From Streptomyces sp. 8K308 (GTDB lineage: Bacteria; Actinomycetota; Actinomycetes; Streptomycetales; Streptomycetaceae): DNA of 38,195 nt. Below the pieces are notes generated by a model. The model was not told where the DNA came from, made no database searches, and worked only from the letters and a program-made list of their open reading frames with translations. Numbering within the stretch: position 1 is the first letter of the stretch; each line of letters begins with the position of its first letter. Below, one piece after another: positions 1 to 9,800 of the stretch. The stretch covers positions 1-38,195 of the forward strand of contig NZ_SMKC01000030.1 of the NCBI RefSeq assembly GCF_004348315.1. The letters are read 5' to 3'. The position numbers and the translations under genes are program-made.

Positions 1-560
1 CACGGCACGGGCACCGCGCTCGGCGACCCGATCGAGGTCAGGGCCCTGGCCGCGGTCCTCGGCGAGGGCCGCGCCGATGCCGGCACCGGCCCGGTGGCCC
101 TCGGCTCCGTGAAGACCAACATCGGCCACCTGGAGGCCGGCGCCGGCATCGCCGGACTCATCAAGACCGTGCTCGTCCTGGACCGGGGCGTCATACCGCC
201 GCATCCGCACCTCAGCCGGCCCAATCCCTACATCCCATGGAACGACCTGCCCGTCACGGTGCCCACGACGCCGACGCCGTGGCCGGACGAGCGCCGCGTC
301 GCCGGGGTGTCCTCCTTCGGCTTCGGCGGCACCAACGCCCACGTCGTGCTCGAATCCCCGCCGCCGCGGGAGGTCGCCGAGCCGGCGGGGCCGGTCGGCC
401 CCGCGCTGGTCAAGGTGACCGGCCGAGGCTCGGCCGCGGTGGCGGCCGGCGCGGAGCGGCTGGCGGCCTGGATCCGCGACGCCGAGGCCGACGTCGCCGG
501 GCTGGCCTGGGCCGCCGGCGTGGGCCGTGCCGACCTCCCCGACCGCGCCGCCGTCGTCGC
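1..560 (+). repeat. Duplicated KS/AT segment, copy 1 (in PKS1)
   Basis: This stretch aligns without gaps to 7881-8440 (offset 7880). Bases 1-173 and 242-422 are identical to the other copy, and 475-560 also matches; diverged patches lie at about 174-241 and 423-453. The block-like pattern suggests gene conversion or recent duplication and not only selection on protein motifs. Confidence 0.9.
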
Positions 561-3500
561 GGACAACCTGACCGAGGCCGAGGAGCTGCTCCGGGCCGTG
601 GCCGAGGGACACGCCGCGCCCGGTGTCGTCCGGGGCCGCCGCGGAACCGGCGGCGCGCCCCGCGTCGGCTTCGTCGTCCCCGGCCAGGGGCCGCGGCTCG
701 CCGGCGCGCTGGCCGGGGTGTACGGCAGGGTGCCGGTGGTGACCGAGGTCGTCGACGAGGTGGCCAGGTCGGTCGGCCCGGTCTCCGGGCTGCCGCTCTC
801 CGTCCTCCTCGACGACAGCGAGGAGTCGGCCGCGGCGCTCGCGGACACCGCGGTGGTGCAGCCGGCGCTGTTCACCGTGGCCGTGGCGCTCGGCCGCTGG
901 TGGCAGTCGATCGGGGTGCGGCCGGCCATGGTCCTCGGGCACAGCGCCGGGGCCTACGCCGCCGCGGTGCTGGCCGGCGTGTTCTCGCTGGAGGACGGCA
1001 TCCGGCTGACCAGCGCCCGGGCCCGGCTGATGGCCGGTCTGCCGCCGGTCGGCGCGATGGCCGCGGTGTTCTGCGCGGCCGAGGAGCTGGCCGAGGTCGA
1101 CGACGTCCGCCGCGGCGAGGTGGTGATCGCCTCCTACAACGGCCCCCGGGAGACCGTGGTCTCCGGGCCGACCGAGGCCGTGCTCGCGCTCCTCGACGAG
1201 ATGGCCGCGCGCGGCGTGAAGAGCGTGCGGCTGCGGGTCTCCTACGCCTCGCACGGGCCACTGATGGAGCCGGTGCTCGGTCCGCTGGGCGAGGCGTTCG
1301 AGGGGGTGACGCCACGGCGTCCCACCACGGAGTTCGTCTCGGACTCGACCGGTGAGATCGCCGGGCCCGAGGTGGCCACCGTCGACTACTGGGTTCGGCA
1401 CACGCGCCAGCCGGTGCTGTTCTCCAAGGCCATGCGGACGATGCTGGACCGCCGCGTCGGAGTGGTGATCGAGCTGGGGCCGGGCGGGCTGCTGCCGCTG
1501 TTCCTCAGCGTGGCCGGGGAGCGGGAACTGGTCTGCGCGCCCTCGGTGGTGGTCGAGGGGGGTGTGCCGCGCGGGCTGCTCGAGTCGGCCGGCCGGGTCT
1601 GGGCGGCCGGCGTGGACATCGACTGGACCCGGGTCAACGGCCCCCGACCTGCCGGTCCCCTGCCCTCGCTGCCGACCTACCCCTTCCAGCGCCAGAGCTA
1701 CTGGCCGGAGCTGACCGAGGGGCCGGCGCCGGCGCCGGCCGCGGTCCGAGCGGCCGGCCGCCCCAGGGCCGCGGCCGTTCCCGAGCCGGCCGCCGCGCCG
1801 TCCCCGGCGGCCAGCCCCGCGCGCGACGAGCGGGACGACGCGCAACGCGTCGCCGCCCTGGTGAGCTATCTGCGCGGCGGGCTCGCGGAGGTGATGGAGC
1901 TCGCCGAGGGGGACGAACTCGACGCGGATACGGGCCTGTTCGACCTGGGGCTGACCTCGGCCATGGTCGTGAGGCTGCGGGCCAGGTTCGAGGCGGACCT
2001 CGGCCGGCGCGTCCCCACCACGGCGGTGTTCGAGCATCCGACGATCAGGCGACTGGCCCGTTACCTGGCCGACATGGGCGCGGTCCCCACCGACGTCCGG
2101 GACGCGACCACGGACGCGACGACCCGCCCGACCGGGCCGACCGCCGGGGCGGCCCCGACCGTGACCGATCCGAAGCCGACCGCGGCCGACACCGACACCG
2201 ACACCGACGACACCGCCGCCGAGCCGATCGCGATCATCGGCATGGCGTGCCGGTTCCCGGGCGGCGCCAACGACCTCGACAGCTACTGGCGGTTGCTGCG
2301 CGAGGGGCGGGACACCACCTCGCCCGTGCCGGCCGGCCGCTGGAACGGATACCGAACCGGGACGTCGGGGCCCGACCCGGCCGGCTTCCGCGGCGGTTTC
2401 CTCGACCTTCCCGTCGACGCCTTCGACGCCGAGGCGTTCGGTATCACCCCGCGCGAGGCCCGTGCCATGGACCCCCAGCAGCGGCTGCTGCTCGAGGTGG
2501 CCTGGGAGGCGCTGGAGGACGCCGGCTGCCCGCCGTCGGCGCTCGAGGGCTCCCCGACGTCGGTCTTCGTCGGCATGACGACCCTCGACTACCTGCAACT
2601 GCTGTCGGCCGACGCGGACTCGGAGGCCGACGCCTACCGGGCCACCGGCAACACGTTCAGCGTCGCCGCAGGACGCCTCTCCTACTTCCTCGGCGCGCAG
2701 GGCCCGAGCATGGCCGTCGACACCGCCTGCTCCTCCTCGCTCGTCGCCGCCCATCTCGCCATGCGCAGCCTGCGGTCGGGAGAGTCGAACCTGTCCATCG
2801 TCGCCGGCGTGAACCTGCTGCTCTCACCGACCACCACGACGAGCCTCGCCGACCTCGGCGCGCTCGCCCCCGACGGCCGCTGCAAGACCTTCGACGCGGC
2901 CGCCGACGGCTACGCGCGCGGCGAGGGGGCGGGCGTCGTGGTCCTCAAGCGGTTGCGGGACGCGCTTGCCGACGGCGACCACGTCTGGGCGGTACTGCGC
3001 GGCTCGGCCGTGAACCAGGACGGCCGCAGCGCCGGTCTCACGGTCCCCAACGGGCAGGCACAGCAGCGGGTGATCCGCGAGGCCCTGCGGGACGCGCGCG
3101 CCGAAGCCGGCTCGGTCGGCTACGTCGAGGCACACGGCACGGGAACCGCGCTCGGCGACCCGATCGAGGTCGAGGCGCTGATGGAGGTGTTGCGTCCGCG
3201 CCGGGAGGAGCCGACGCCCACGCTGCGCGTCGGCTCGGTGAAGACCAACCTCGGACACCTGGAGGCGGCGGCCGGCGTGGCCGGTCTCATCAAGGTCGCC
3301 CTGACGCTGCACCACGGCGAGATCCCGCCGCACCTGCACCTGAACAACCCGAGCCCGCACATCGACTGGGACGCGCTGCCGCTGGAGATCCCCACCCGGC
3401 TGACCGAGTGGTCGTCGGGCGGGCCCCGCGTCGCGGGGCTCAGCGCCTTCGGCTTCGGCGGCACCAACGCGCACGTGGTGCTCCAGGAGGCGCCACGCGC

Positions 3501-6500
3501 CGTCGAGCCCGCCGCGAGCCCGGAGCCGGCCGGGGAGCGACCCGCCCTGCTGGTGCTGTCGGCCAGGACCGAGCCGGCCGTCGCCGCGCTCGCCGACCGC
3601 TACCGGGAACTGCTCGTGGCCGGCGGACCGGCCGGCACGGCCCCGGCCTGGCCCGACGTCGCCCGGAACGCGGCGACGCGCCGCGGCCACCTGCCGCGCC
3701 GGATCGCCGTCACGGCGTCCTCGGCGGCCCAGGCCGCCGAGCTGCTGGCCGCCGCCGCGCGGGGCGAGGATCGGCATGGTCTCTCTGTCGGCAGGGTGGT
3801 GCCCGAGGACCGGCGACGACTCGTCCTCGCGTACAGCGGGCAGGGCAGTCAGTGGGCCGGGATGGGTGTCGACCTGCTGCCCGAGCCAACGGCCGGCGCC
3901 GTGCTGCGCCGCTGCGACGAGCTGATCCACGACCTGGCCGGCTGGTCGCTGCTTGACGAGCTCCGCGCCCCCACCGCCTCGTCGAGGCTGGCCGACACGG
4001 TGATCGCGCAGCCGGGCATCTTCGCGGTCCAGGCGGCGCTCACCGACCTGTGGCGGCGGTGGGGCGTCGTCCCCGACGCGGTCGTCGGCCACAGTGTCGG
4101 CGAGGTCGCGGCCGCCTACGCCGCGGGCGCCCTCGACCTGGAACAGGCCGTCGAGGTGGTCGTGCGCCGCGGCCAGGTGATGGCGGCGACCCGGGGCAGC
4201 GGCGCGATGGTGGCCGTCGGCCTGTCGGCCGAGTCCGCGGCCGAACTCATCGAGCCCTACGGTGACCTGCTCTCCGTCGCGGCGATCAACAGCCGGGAGA
4301 GCGTCGTCGTCGCGGGGGACCCGGCGGCGCTGGCCGACCTCGAACCGGTCGTGCGCGGCAGGCGGGCCCGCTGGGCGCGGATCCAGGACGAGTACGCCTT
4401 CCACAGCCCGCGCATGCTGCCGGCGAGGCCGGACCTGCTGCGGGCGCTCGACGGCCTCGCCCCGGCGCGGCCCACCACGCTCGTCTGTTCGACGGTCACC
4501 GGCGAACCGGCCGGCCCCGGCGCCTTCGACGCCGCCTACTGGGCCGAGAACATGGTGCGTCCCGTCCGGTTCGCCGACGCGCTGCGCGCGGCGGCGGCAC
4601 CGAAGGCGCACAACGTCGTCCTCGAGGTCGGGCCGCACGCGGTGCTCGGCCAGGCCGCCGCCCAGTCGCTCGCCGACCACGCCGCCGCGGTGACCACCGT
4701 GGCCTCGCTGCGGGCGCGGCGCGACGGCAGGACCACCCTGCTGACGGCCGCGGGCGAGCTGCACGTGCTCGGCTACGAGCTCGACCACCGGGCGCTGCAC
4801 CCGGGAGCCGGCCGGCGCGTGACCCTGCCCGCCTACCCGTGGCAACGCAGGCGCCACTGGCTCCCGCGGCCCCCGGCGCGGGCCGCAGCGCGGGTCGGCC
4901 CTTCGGGGACCGACGCGTTCGAGGACGAACTCGCCGACGCCGTCTACGAGTTCGACTGGCAACCGGCATCGGGTTCGGGCCTCGGGGCCGAGGCGGCGGC
5001 CGCGGCGGGCGACTGGCTGCTGGTTGCCGACCGTGGTGGCGTCGCCCAGCGCGTCGCCGCGCTGCTGACCGCGGGCGGCGGGCGCTGCGTGGTCGTCGCC
5101 CCCGAGAAGCTGGACCCCACCGCACCGGACGCCGCCCGGGAACTGCTGTCCGGCACGGACACGTTCCGCGGCCTCGTGCACTGCGGGGCGCTGGACGCCG
5201 ACCGGGCGGCCCCGGCGCCCGGCCCCGAGACGGAGGCCGCCCTCGCCCTCTCCTGCGGGCCGCTGCTGGCCGCGGCCCGGGTGCTGCGCGGCGCCGACGC
5301 CGGGGCCGCGCACCGCGTCTGGGTGGTGACCAGGGGCGCGACCGGCGCCGGGGGCGGAACGGTGGCGCCGCTCCAGAGCCCGGTCTGGGGCCTCGGCCGG
5401 GTGGTCGCCCTGGAACAGCCGGAGCTCTGGGGCGGACTGATCGACCTTGATCCGGCCGCGCACGATCCGGCCGCCGAGGCCGAGGCGGTGCTGGCCGAGC
5501 TGCTGCGTCCCGCCGGTTCCGACGACGAGGACCAGATCGCCCACCGGGCCGGCGCCCGCCTGGTCGCCCGCCTGCGGCGCGCCGAGCGGCTGGCCCCGGC
5601 CGAGGGCCCCGCCGTCACAGGGACCGGGAGCTACCTGATCACCGGTGGCCGGGGGGCGCTCGGGTTGCGCGTGGCGGAGTGGCTCGTCTGCAGGGGCGCC
5701 CGGCACCTGGTGCTGACGGGGCGCCGGCCGCTCGCCGAGGACGCCGACGACCCGGTGGTCGCGGCCGTCCGCCGGTTGCGGGAGGCGGGCGCCACGGTCC
5801 ACACCCCGGAGGCGGACGTGGCCGACCCGGAGGCCATGGCCGCGCTCTTCGCCGCGGACGCGCCCTGGCCCACGGTGCGTGGAGTGGTCCACGCGGCCGG
5901 AACATTCAACCCCTGCGCGACGGCGGAGTTGGACTGGGACCGGTTCCGCGCCATGACCCGGGCCAAGGTCGACGGCACTCTGGTGCTCGACGCGCTCACG
6001 CGCGACGCCGACCTCGACTTCTTCGTGATGTTCTCCTCGGCGTCGGCCGTCTGGGGCTCCGCGCTCGCCGGACACTACGCGGCGGCCAACGGCTTCCTGG
6101 ACGCCATGGCGCACGACCGTGCCTCCCGCGGCCTCCCCGGACTCGCCGTCGACTGGGGCTGGTGGGCCGGCAGCGACCTGGTCGCCGGCGAACACCTGGA
6201 CCACTTCGAGGCGATGGGCCTGCACGTCCTGCCCGACCGGGTCGGCTTCGCCGCCCTGGAACGGTTGCTCGGCTCGGAGCGGCGCCAGCTCACGGTGGCA
6301 CCGGTCGACTGGGCACGGTTCCGGCCCGTCCTCGAGGCCAGGCGACGCCGGCCCCTGCTCGCGTCGCTCGGGGTCACCGCAGACCCGACGGCGGCCGACG
6401 AGGAGCTGCTGCGCGGGCTGCGCGCCGCCACCGGCGGGGCGCGGGTGCGGCTGTTGGAGGGAAGGCTGCGGCGAGAGGTCTCGGCGGTCCTCGGAATGGA

Positions 6501-6846
6501 CGACGGACAGCCGCCTCTCGACCGGGAGTCCGGCTTCTCGGACGCCGGCATGGACTCCGTCATGAGCGTGGAGCTCAAGAACCGCCTCGACCGGATCCTC
6601 GGCCTGTCCCTGCCCGCCACCGCCGCGTTCGAACACCCCACGATCGCCGCCCTGTCGCAGTACCTGCTCGCGCTGCTTCCCCTGCCCGCCGACGCCCCGC
6701 CCACGGACGTCCCGCCCGCCGGGAGGGACGCGGAGGATCCCTCGGCCCGCCTCGACGGCCTGTCCGAGGCGGAACTCCTCGAACTGCTCGACGAGGAGCT
6801 GGATCAGTCACGGGCAACCACCGAGAGCCCACTGGAGACGTCATGA
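1..6846 (+). CDS. Modular type I polyketide synthase PKS1, 5'-truncated: [KS]-AT-ACP / KS-AT-KR-ACP
   Basis: The reading frame is open from base 1, so the start lies outside the window; 2281 residues are visible. Domains in order: the C-terminal part of a KS (residues 1-118, starting at the HGTGT motif); AT1 (about 215-540; active-site GHSAG with Ser315, and YASH at 415-418, the motif usually linked to methylmalonyl-CoA); ACP1 (Ser653); KS2 (from about 740; Cys910, His1045, His1086, complete triad); AT2 (GHSVG with Ser1365; YAFH at 1465-1468, probably malonyl); a KR with TGGRGALG at 1881, Ser2013 and Tyr2026; and ACP2 (Ser2186). The KR has Trp2018 eight residues before Tyr2026 and no LDD motif, which predicts an A-type (L-hydroxyl) product. 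There is no DH or ER, so the last full module should leave a beta-hydroxyl. The acidic helical C-terminus (LSEAELLELLDEEL) looks like a docking region for PKS2. The stop overlaps the PKS2 start (ATGA). Confidence 0.97.
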   Translation, partial: HGTGTALGDPIEVRALAAVLGEGRADAGTGPVALGSVKTNIGHLEAGAGIAGLIKTVLVLDRGVIPPHPHLSRPNPYIPWNDLPVTVPTTPTPWPDERRVAGVSSFGFGGTNAHVVLESPPPREVAEPAGPVGPALVKVTGRGSAAVAAGAERLAAWIRDAEADVAGLAWAAGVGRADLPDRAAVVADNLTEAEELLRAVAEGHAAPGVVRGRRGTGGAPRVGFVVPGQGPRLAGALAGVYGRVPVVTEVVDEVARSVGPVSGLPLSVLLDDSEESAAALADTAVVQPALFTVAVALGRWWQSIGVRPAMVLGHSAGAYAAAVLAGVFSLEDGIRLTSARARLMAGLPPVGAMAAVFCAAEELAEVDDVRRGEVVIASYNGPRETVVSGPTEAVLALLDEMAARGVKSVRLRVSYASHGPLMEPVLGPLGEAFEGVTPRRPTTEFVSDSTGEIAGPEVATVDYWVRHTRQPVLFSKAMRTMLDRRVGVVIELGPGGLLPLFLSVAGERELVCAPSVVVEGGVPRGLLESAGRVWAAGVDIDWTRVNGPRPAGPLPSLPTYPFQRQSYWPELTEGPAPAPAAVRAAGRPRAAAVPEPAAAPSPAASPARDERDDAQRVAALVSYLRGGLAEVMELAEGDELDADTGLFDLGLTSAMVVRLRARFEADLGRRVPTTAVFEHPTIRRLARYLADMGAVPTDVRDATTDATTRPTGPTAGAAPTVTDPKPTAADTDTDTDDTAAEPIAIIGMACRFPGGANDLDSYWRLLREGRDTTSPVPAGRWNGYRTGTSGPDPAGFRGGFLDLPVDAFDAEAFGITPREARAMDPQQRLLLEVAWEALEDAGCPPSALEGSPTSVFVGMTTLDYLQLLSADADSEADAYRATGNTFSVAAGRLSYFLGAQGPSMAVDTACSSSLVAAHLAMRSLRSGESNLSIVAGVNLLLSPTTTTSLADLGALAPDGRCKTFDAAADGYARGEGAGVVVLKRLRDALADGDHVWAVLRGSAVNQDGRSAGLTVPNGQAQQRVIREALRDARAEAGSVGYVEAHGTGTALGDPIEVEALMEVLRPRREEPTPTLRVGSVKTNLGHLEAAAGVAGLIKVALTLHHGEIPPHLHLNNPSPHIDWDALPLEIPTRLTEWSSGGPRVAGLSAFGFGGTNAHVVLQEAPRAVEPAASPEPAGERPALLVLSARTEPAVAALADRYRELLVAGGPAGTAPAWPDVARNAATRRGHLPRRIAVTASSAAQAAELLAAAARGEDRHGLSVGRVVPEDRRRLVLAYSGQGSQWAGMGVDLLPEPTAGAVLRRCDELIHDLAGWSLLDELRAPTASSRLADTVIAQPGIFAVQAALTDLWRRWGVVPDAVVGHSVGEVAAAYAAGALDLEQAVEVVVRRGQVMAATRGSGAMVAVGLSAESAAELIEPYGDLLSVAAINSRESVVVAGDPAALADLEPVVRGRRARWARIQDEYAFHSPRMLPARPDLLRALDGLAPARPTTLVCSTVTGEPAGPGAFDAAYWAENMVRPVRFADALRAAAAPKAHNVVLEVGPHAVLGQAAAQSLADHAAAVTTVASLRARRDGRTTLLTAAGELHVLGYELDHRALHPGAGRRVTLPAYPWQRRRHWLPRPPARAAARVGPSGTDAFEDELADAVYEFDWQPASGSGLGAEAAAAAGDWLLVADRGGVAQRVAALLTAGGGRCVVVAPEKLDPTAPDAARELLSGTDTFRGLVHCGALDADRAAPAPGPETEAALALSCGPLLAAARVLRGADAGAAHRVWVVTRGATGAGGGTVAPLQSPVWGLGRVVALEQPELWGGLIDLDPAAHDPAAEAEAVLAELLRPAGSDDEDQIAHRAGARLVARLRRAERLAPAEGPAVTGTGSYLITGGRGALGLRVAEWLVCRGARHLVLTGRRPLAEDADDPVVAAVRRLREAGATVHTPEADVADPEAMAALFAADAPWPTVRGVVHAAGTFNPCATAELDWDRFRAMTRAKVDGTLVLDALTRDADLDFFVMFSSASAVWGSALAGHYAAANGFLDAMAHDRASRGLPGLAVDWGWWAGSDLVAGEHLDHFEAMGLHVLPDRVGFAALERLLGSERRQLTVAPVDWARFRPVLEARRRRPLLASLGVTADPTAADEELLRGLRAATGGARVRLLEGRLRREVSAVLGMDDGQPPLDRESGFSDAGMDSVMSVELKNRLDRILGLSLPATAAFEHPTIAALSQYLLALLPLPADAPPTDVPPAGRDAEDPSARLDGLSEAELLELLDEELDQSRATTESPLETS

Positions 6847-9800
6847 CGAATGTGGTCGAGCCCGACGCGGATCACCGCTCCCACGTGTTACGCCGTGCCC
6901 TGGTCGAGTTGAAGGCCGCCCGCGCCGAGGCCGCCGAGGCCCGGCGCCTGGTCAACGAGCCCGTCGCCGTGGTGGGCATGGGCTGCCGCTTTCCCGGCGG
7001 TGCCGTCGGGGTCGAGGCGTTCTGGGACCTGCTGGTGGCGGGACGGTCAGGAGTGGTCGAGGTGCCAGAAGACCGCTGGAACGTGGACGACTACTTCGAT
7101 CCCGACCCGGACGCCGCCGGGCGCACCTACGCCCGGCACGGCGGATTCGTGGACGGTATACGGGAGTTCGACGCCGGCCTGTTCGGCATCCCGCCCCGCG
7201 AGGCGGTCGGCGTGGATCCGCAGCACCGGTTCGTGCTCGAGGTGGCCTGGGAGGCGCTTGAGCACGCGGGCATCGCGCCTGACTCGCTGCGCGGCTCGCG
7301 CACCGGCGTCTTCGTCGGCATGGGCGGCAGCGACTTCGAACGCCTCACGCTCTCGACCGGCGACGTGTCCACGGTGGACGGCCACTCGGCAACCGGAGGG
7401 GCGCTGAACATGGCGGCCAACCGGCTGTCGTTCGTGCTGGGGTTGGAGGGCCCCAGCATGGTGGTGGACACCGCCTGCTCCTCGTCGCTGGTCGCCCTGC
7501 ACCTGGCCTGCCAGGCGCTCCGGTCGGGAGAGTGCGACACGGCACTGGTCGCCGGCGTGAACACCCTGCTGTCGCCTGGCACCACGGTGGCCCTGTCCAA
7601 GGGCCGCATGCTCTCGCCCGAGGGCCGGTGCAAGACGTTCGACGCGGCGGCCGACGGCTATGTGCGCGGCGAGGGCTGCGGCGTCGTGGTGCTCCGCCGC
7701 GTCGAGGCGGCGCGCGAGGCGGGACAGCGGATCTGGGCGGTCGTCAGAGGCACCGCGACCAACCAGGACGGCCGCAGCTCGGGGCTGACCGTCCCTCGGG
7801 CGGATGCCCAACAAAACGTGATCCGCAGAGCCTTGGCGGCCGGCCGGGTCGCCCCGGCGGACGTGGGCTATGTGGAGGCGCACGGCACGGGCACCGCGCT
7901 CGGCGACCCGATCGAGGTCAGGGCCCTGGCCGCGGTCCTCGGCGAGGGCCGCGCCGATGCCGGCACCGGCCCGGTGGCCCTCGGCTCCGTGAAGACCAAC
8001 ATCGGCCACCTGGAGGCCGGCGCCGGCATCGCCGGACTCATCAAGACCGTGCTGGTGCTCGACCGCGGGCTGATCCCGCCGCACCTCAACTTCTCCCGGC
8101 CCAGCCCGCACATCGCCTGGGACGACCTGCCCGTCACGGTGCCCACGACGCCGACGCCGTGGCCGGACGAGCGCCGCGTCGCCGGGGTGTCCTCCTTCGG
8201 CTTCGGCGGCACCAACGCCCACGTCGTGCTCGAATCCCCGCCGCCGCGGGAGGTCGCCGAGCCGGCGGGGCCGGTCGGCCCCGCGCTGGTCAAGGTGACC
8301 GGGCACGGCACCGAGGCGCTGCGGGCCGGCGCCGAGCGGCTGGCGGCCTGGACCCGCGACGCCGAGGCCGACGTCGCCGGGCTGGCCTGGGCCGCCGGCG
8401 TGGGCCGTGCCGACCTCCCCGACCGCGCCGCCGTCGTCGCCGGGACCGTGGCCGAGGCCGCGGAACGGCTGGCGGCGGTGGCCGAGGACCGCGCTGCCGC
8501 CGGCGTCGTCCGGGGCCGTCGACGTTCCGAAGGCCCGCCGCGACTCGCGCTCGTGGTCCCGGACGGCGGGTCGTCGCCGGCCGGCCTCCTGGCGGACCTC
8601 CACCGGCGGTCCCCGGCGGTGGCCGAGGTCGTCGACGAGGTGATCGAGGCGGTCGGTCCGGTGTCGGGGGCGTCCCTGACGGCGCTGCTCGACGGAGGGG
8701 ACGACCGGGGGCACGACGGCCGCCCGTCGCGGCTCGCCGTGGACCTGGTCCGGTACGTCACGACCGTGGCCCTCGGCCGCTGGTGGCGGTCGATCGGCGT
8801 CCGTCCCGACCTGGTGCTCGGGCGGGGCACCGGCGCGTACGCCGCGGCGACCCTGGCCGGCGTCTGGTCGCCGGCCGACGGCGCCCGCCTCGTGGCCGCC
8901 GTCGCAGCCGGCGAGTCGCCGGACGCCGTGCTGGACAAGGCCGATCTCCGGGCGCCCGACACGGAGTTACTGCTCGACACGGACCTCGCGGGCGACGGTG
9001 CCGCAGCGGCCACCGCCGAGTACTGGACGCGCCGGGCCGGCGACCCCGCTCCCCCGGCGAGGACCGTCAGCGCCGTGCTGGAACGCGGGGTGCGGGCGGT
9101 GGTCGAGCTCGGGGCCGCGGAGCTCGGGCCGAGGTTCCTGGCGGCGGCGGACGATCAGGACGTGGTCGCCGTCGCCGCACCGGCCGCGGGCGGTGCGGCG
9201 CTGCCAGGGCTGCTCGAGGCGGCCGCCCGACTCTGGACGGCCGGCACGAGCCTCGACTGGGCCGGCGTCAACGGCCCCCGGCCGGCCGACCCGCCCCAGC
9301 TGCCCACCTACCCGTTCCAGCGCCGGACCTTCTGGCCGCACACCACCCCCCGGGCCTCGCTGGTCCGCGCCCCGCACACCGGGGAGGGAGTGGGGCTCAG
9401 GCCGCGGATCCTCAGCACCGCCACAGGAACGACCGTGGGCGAGACCGAACTCTCGCTGCGCCAGGTGCCGTTCCTGGCGGAGCACCGCGTGCACGGCCGG
9501 ATCGTGGTCCCCGGGGTGATCTACCTCGAACTCGTGCTGCGGTGCGCCGAACGTGCCTTCGGCGGCCCGGCGCGCGCCCAGGACCTCTCGGTGTCGAGGC
9601 CGCTGGTGCTCGGCGACGACGAGTCCGCCACCGTGCAGGTCGTCATCGACCCGCCGACGGCCGGGCGTTCCCGGGCGCGGCTCTTCAGCGGCGACCACGA
9701 GACGGGGTGGCGGCTGCACTTCGAGACGGTGCTCGACGGCGCCGAGCGCGCGGCGGAACCGCCGGACGGCGCGGTCGCCGCGGAGGCGTTCGCCGCCGAG

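Noticed and set aside
2824..6636. A 1270-residue open frame on the minus strand opposite PKS1
   Set aside because: Low-complexity Gly/Arg/Pro/Val protein with no domain, lying opposite well-conserved PKS domains; a by-product of high GC at third codon positions.
7441..8010. Possibility that the PKS2 ketosynthase is also inactive
   Set aside because: Cys212, His347 and His389 are all present in normal motifs, so the residues give no evidence for loss of activity; any non-elongating role must come from the missing AT function.
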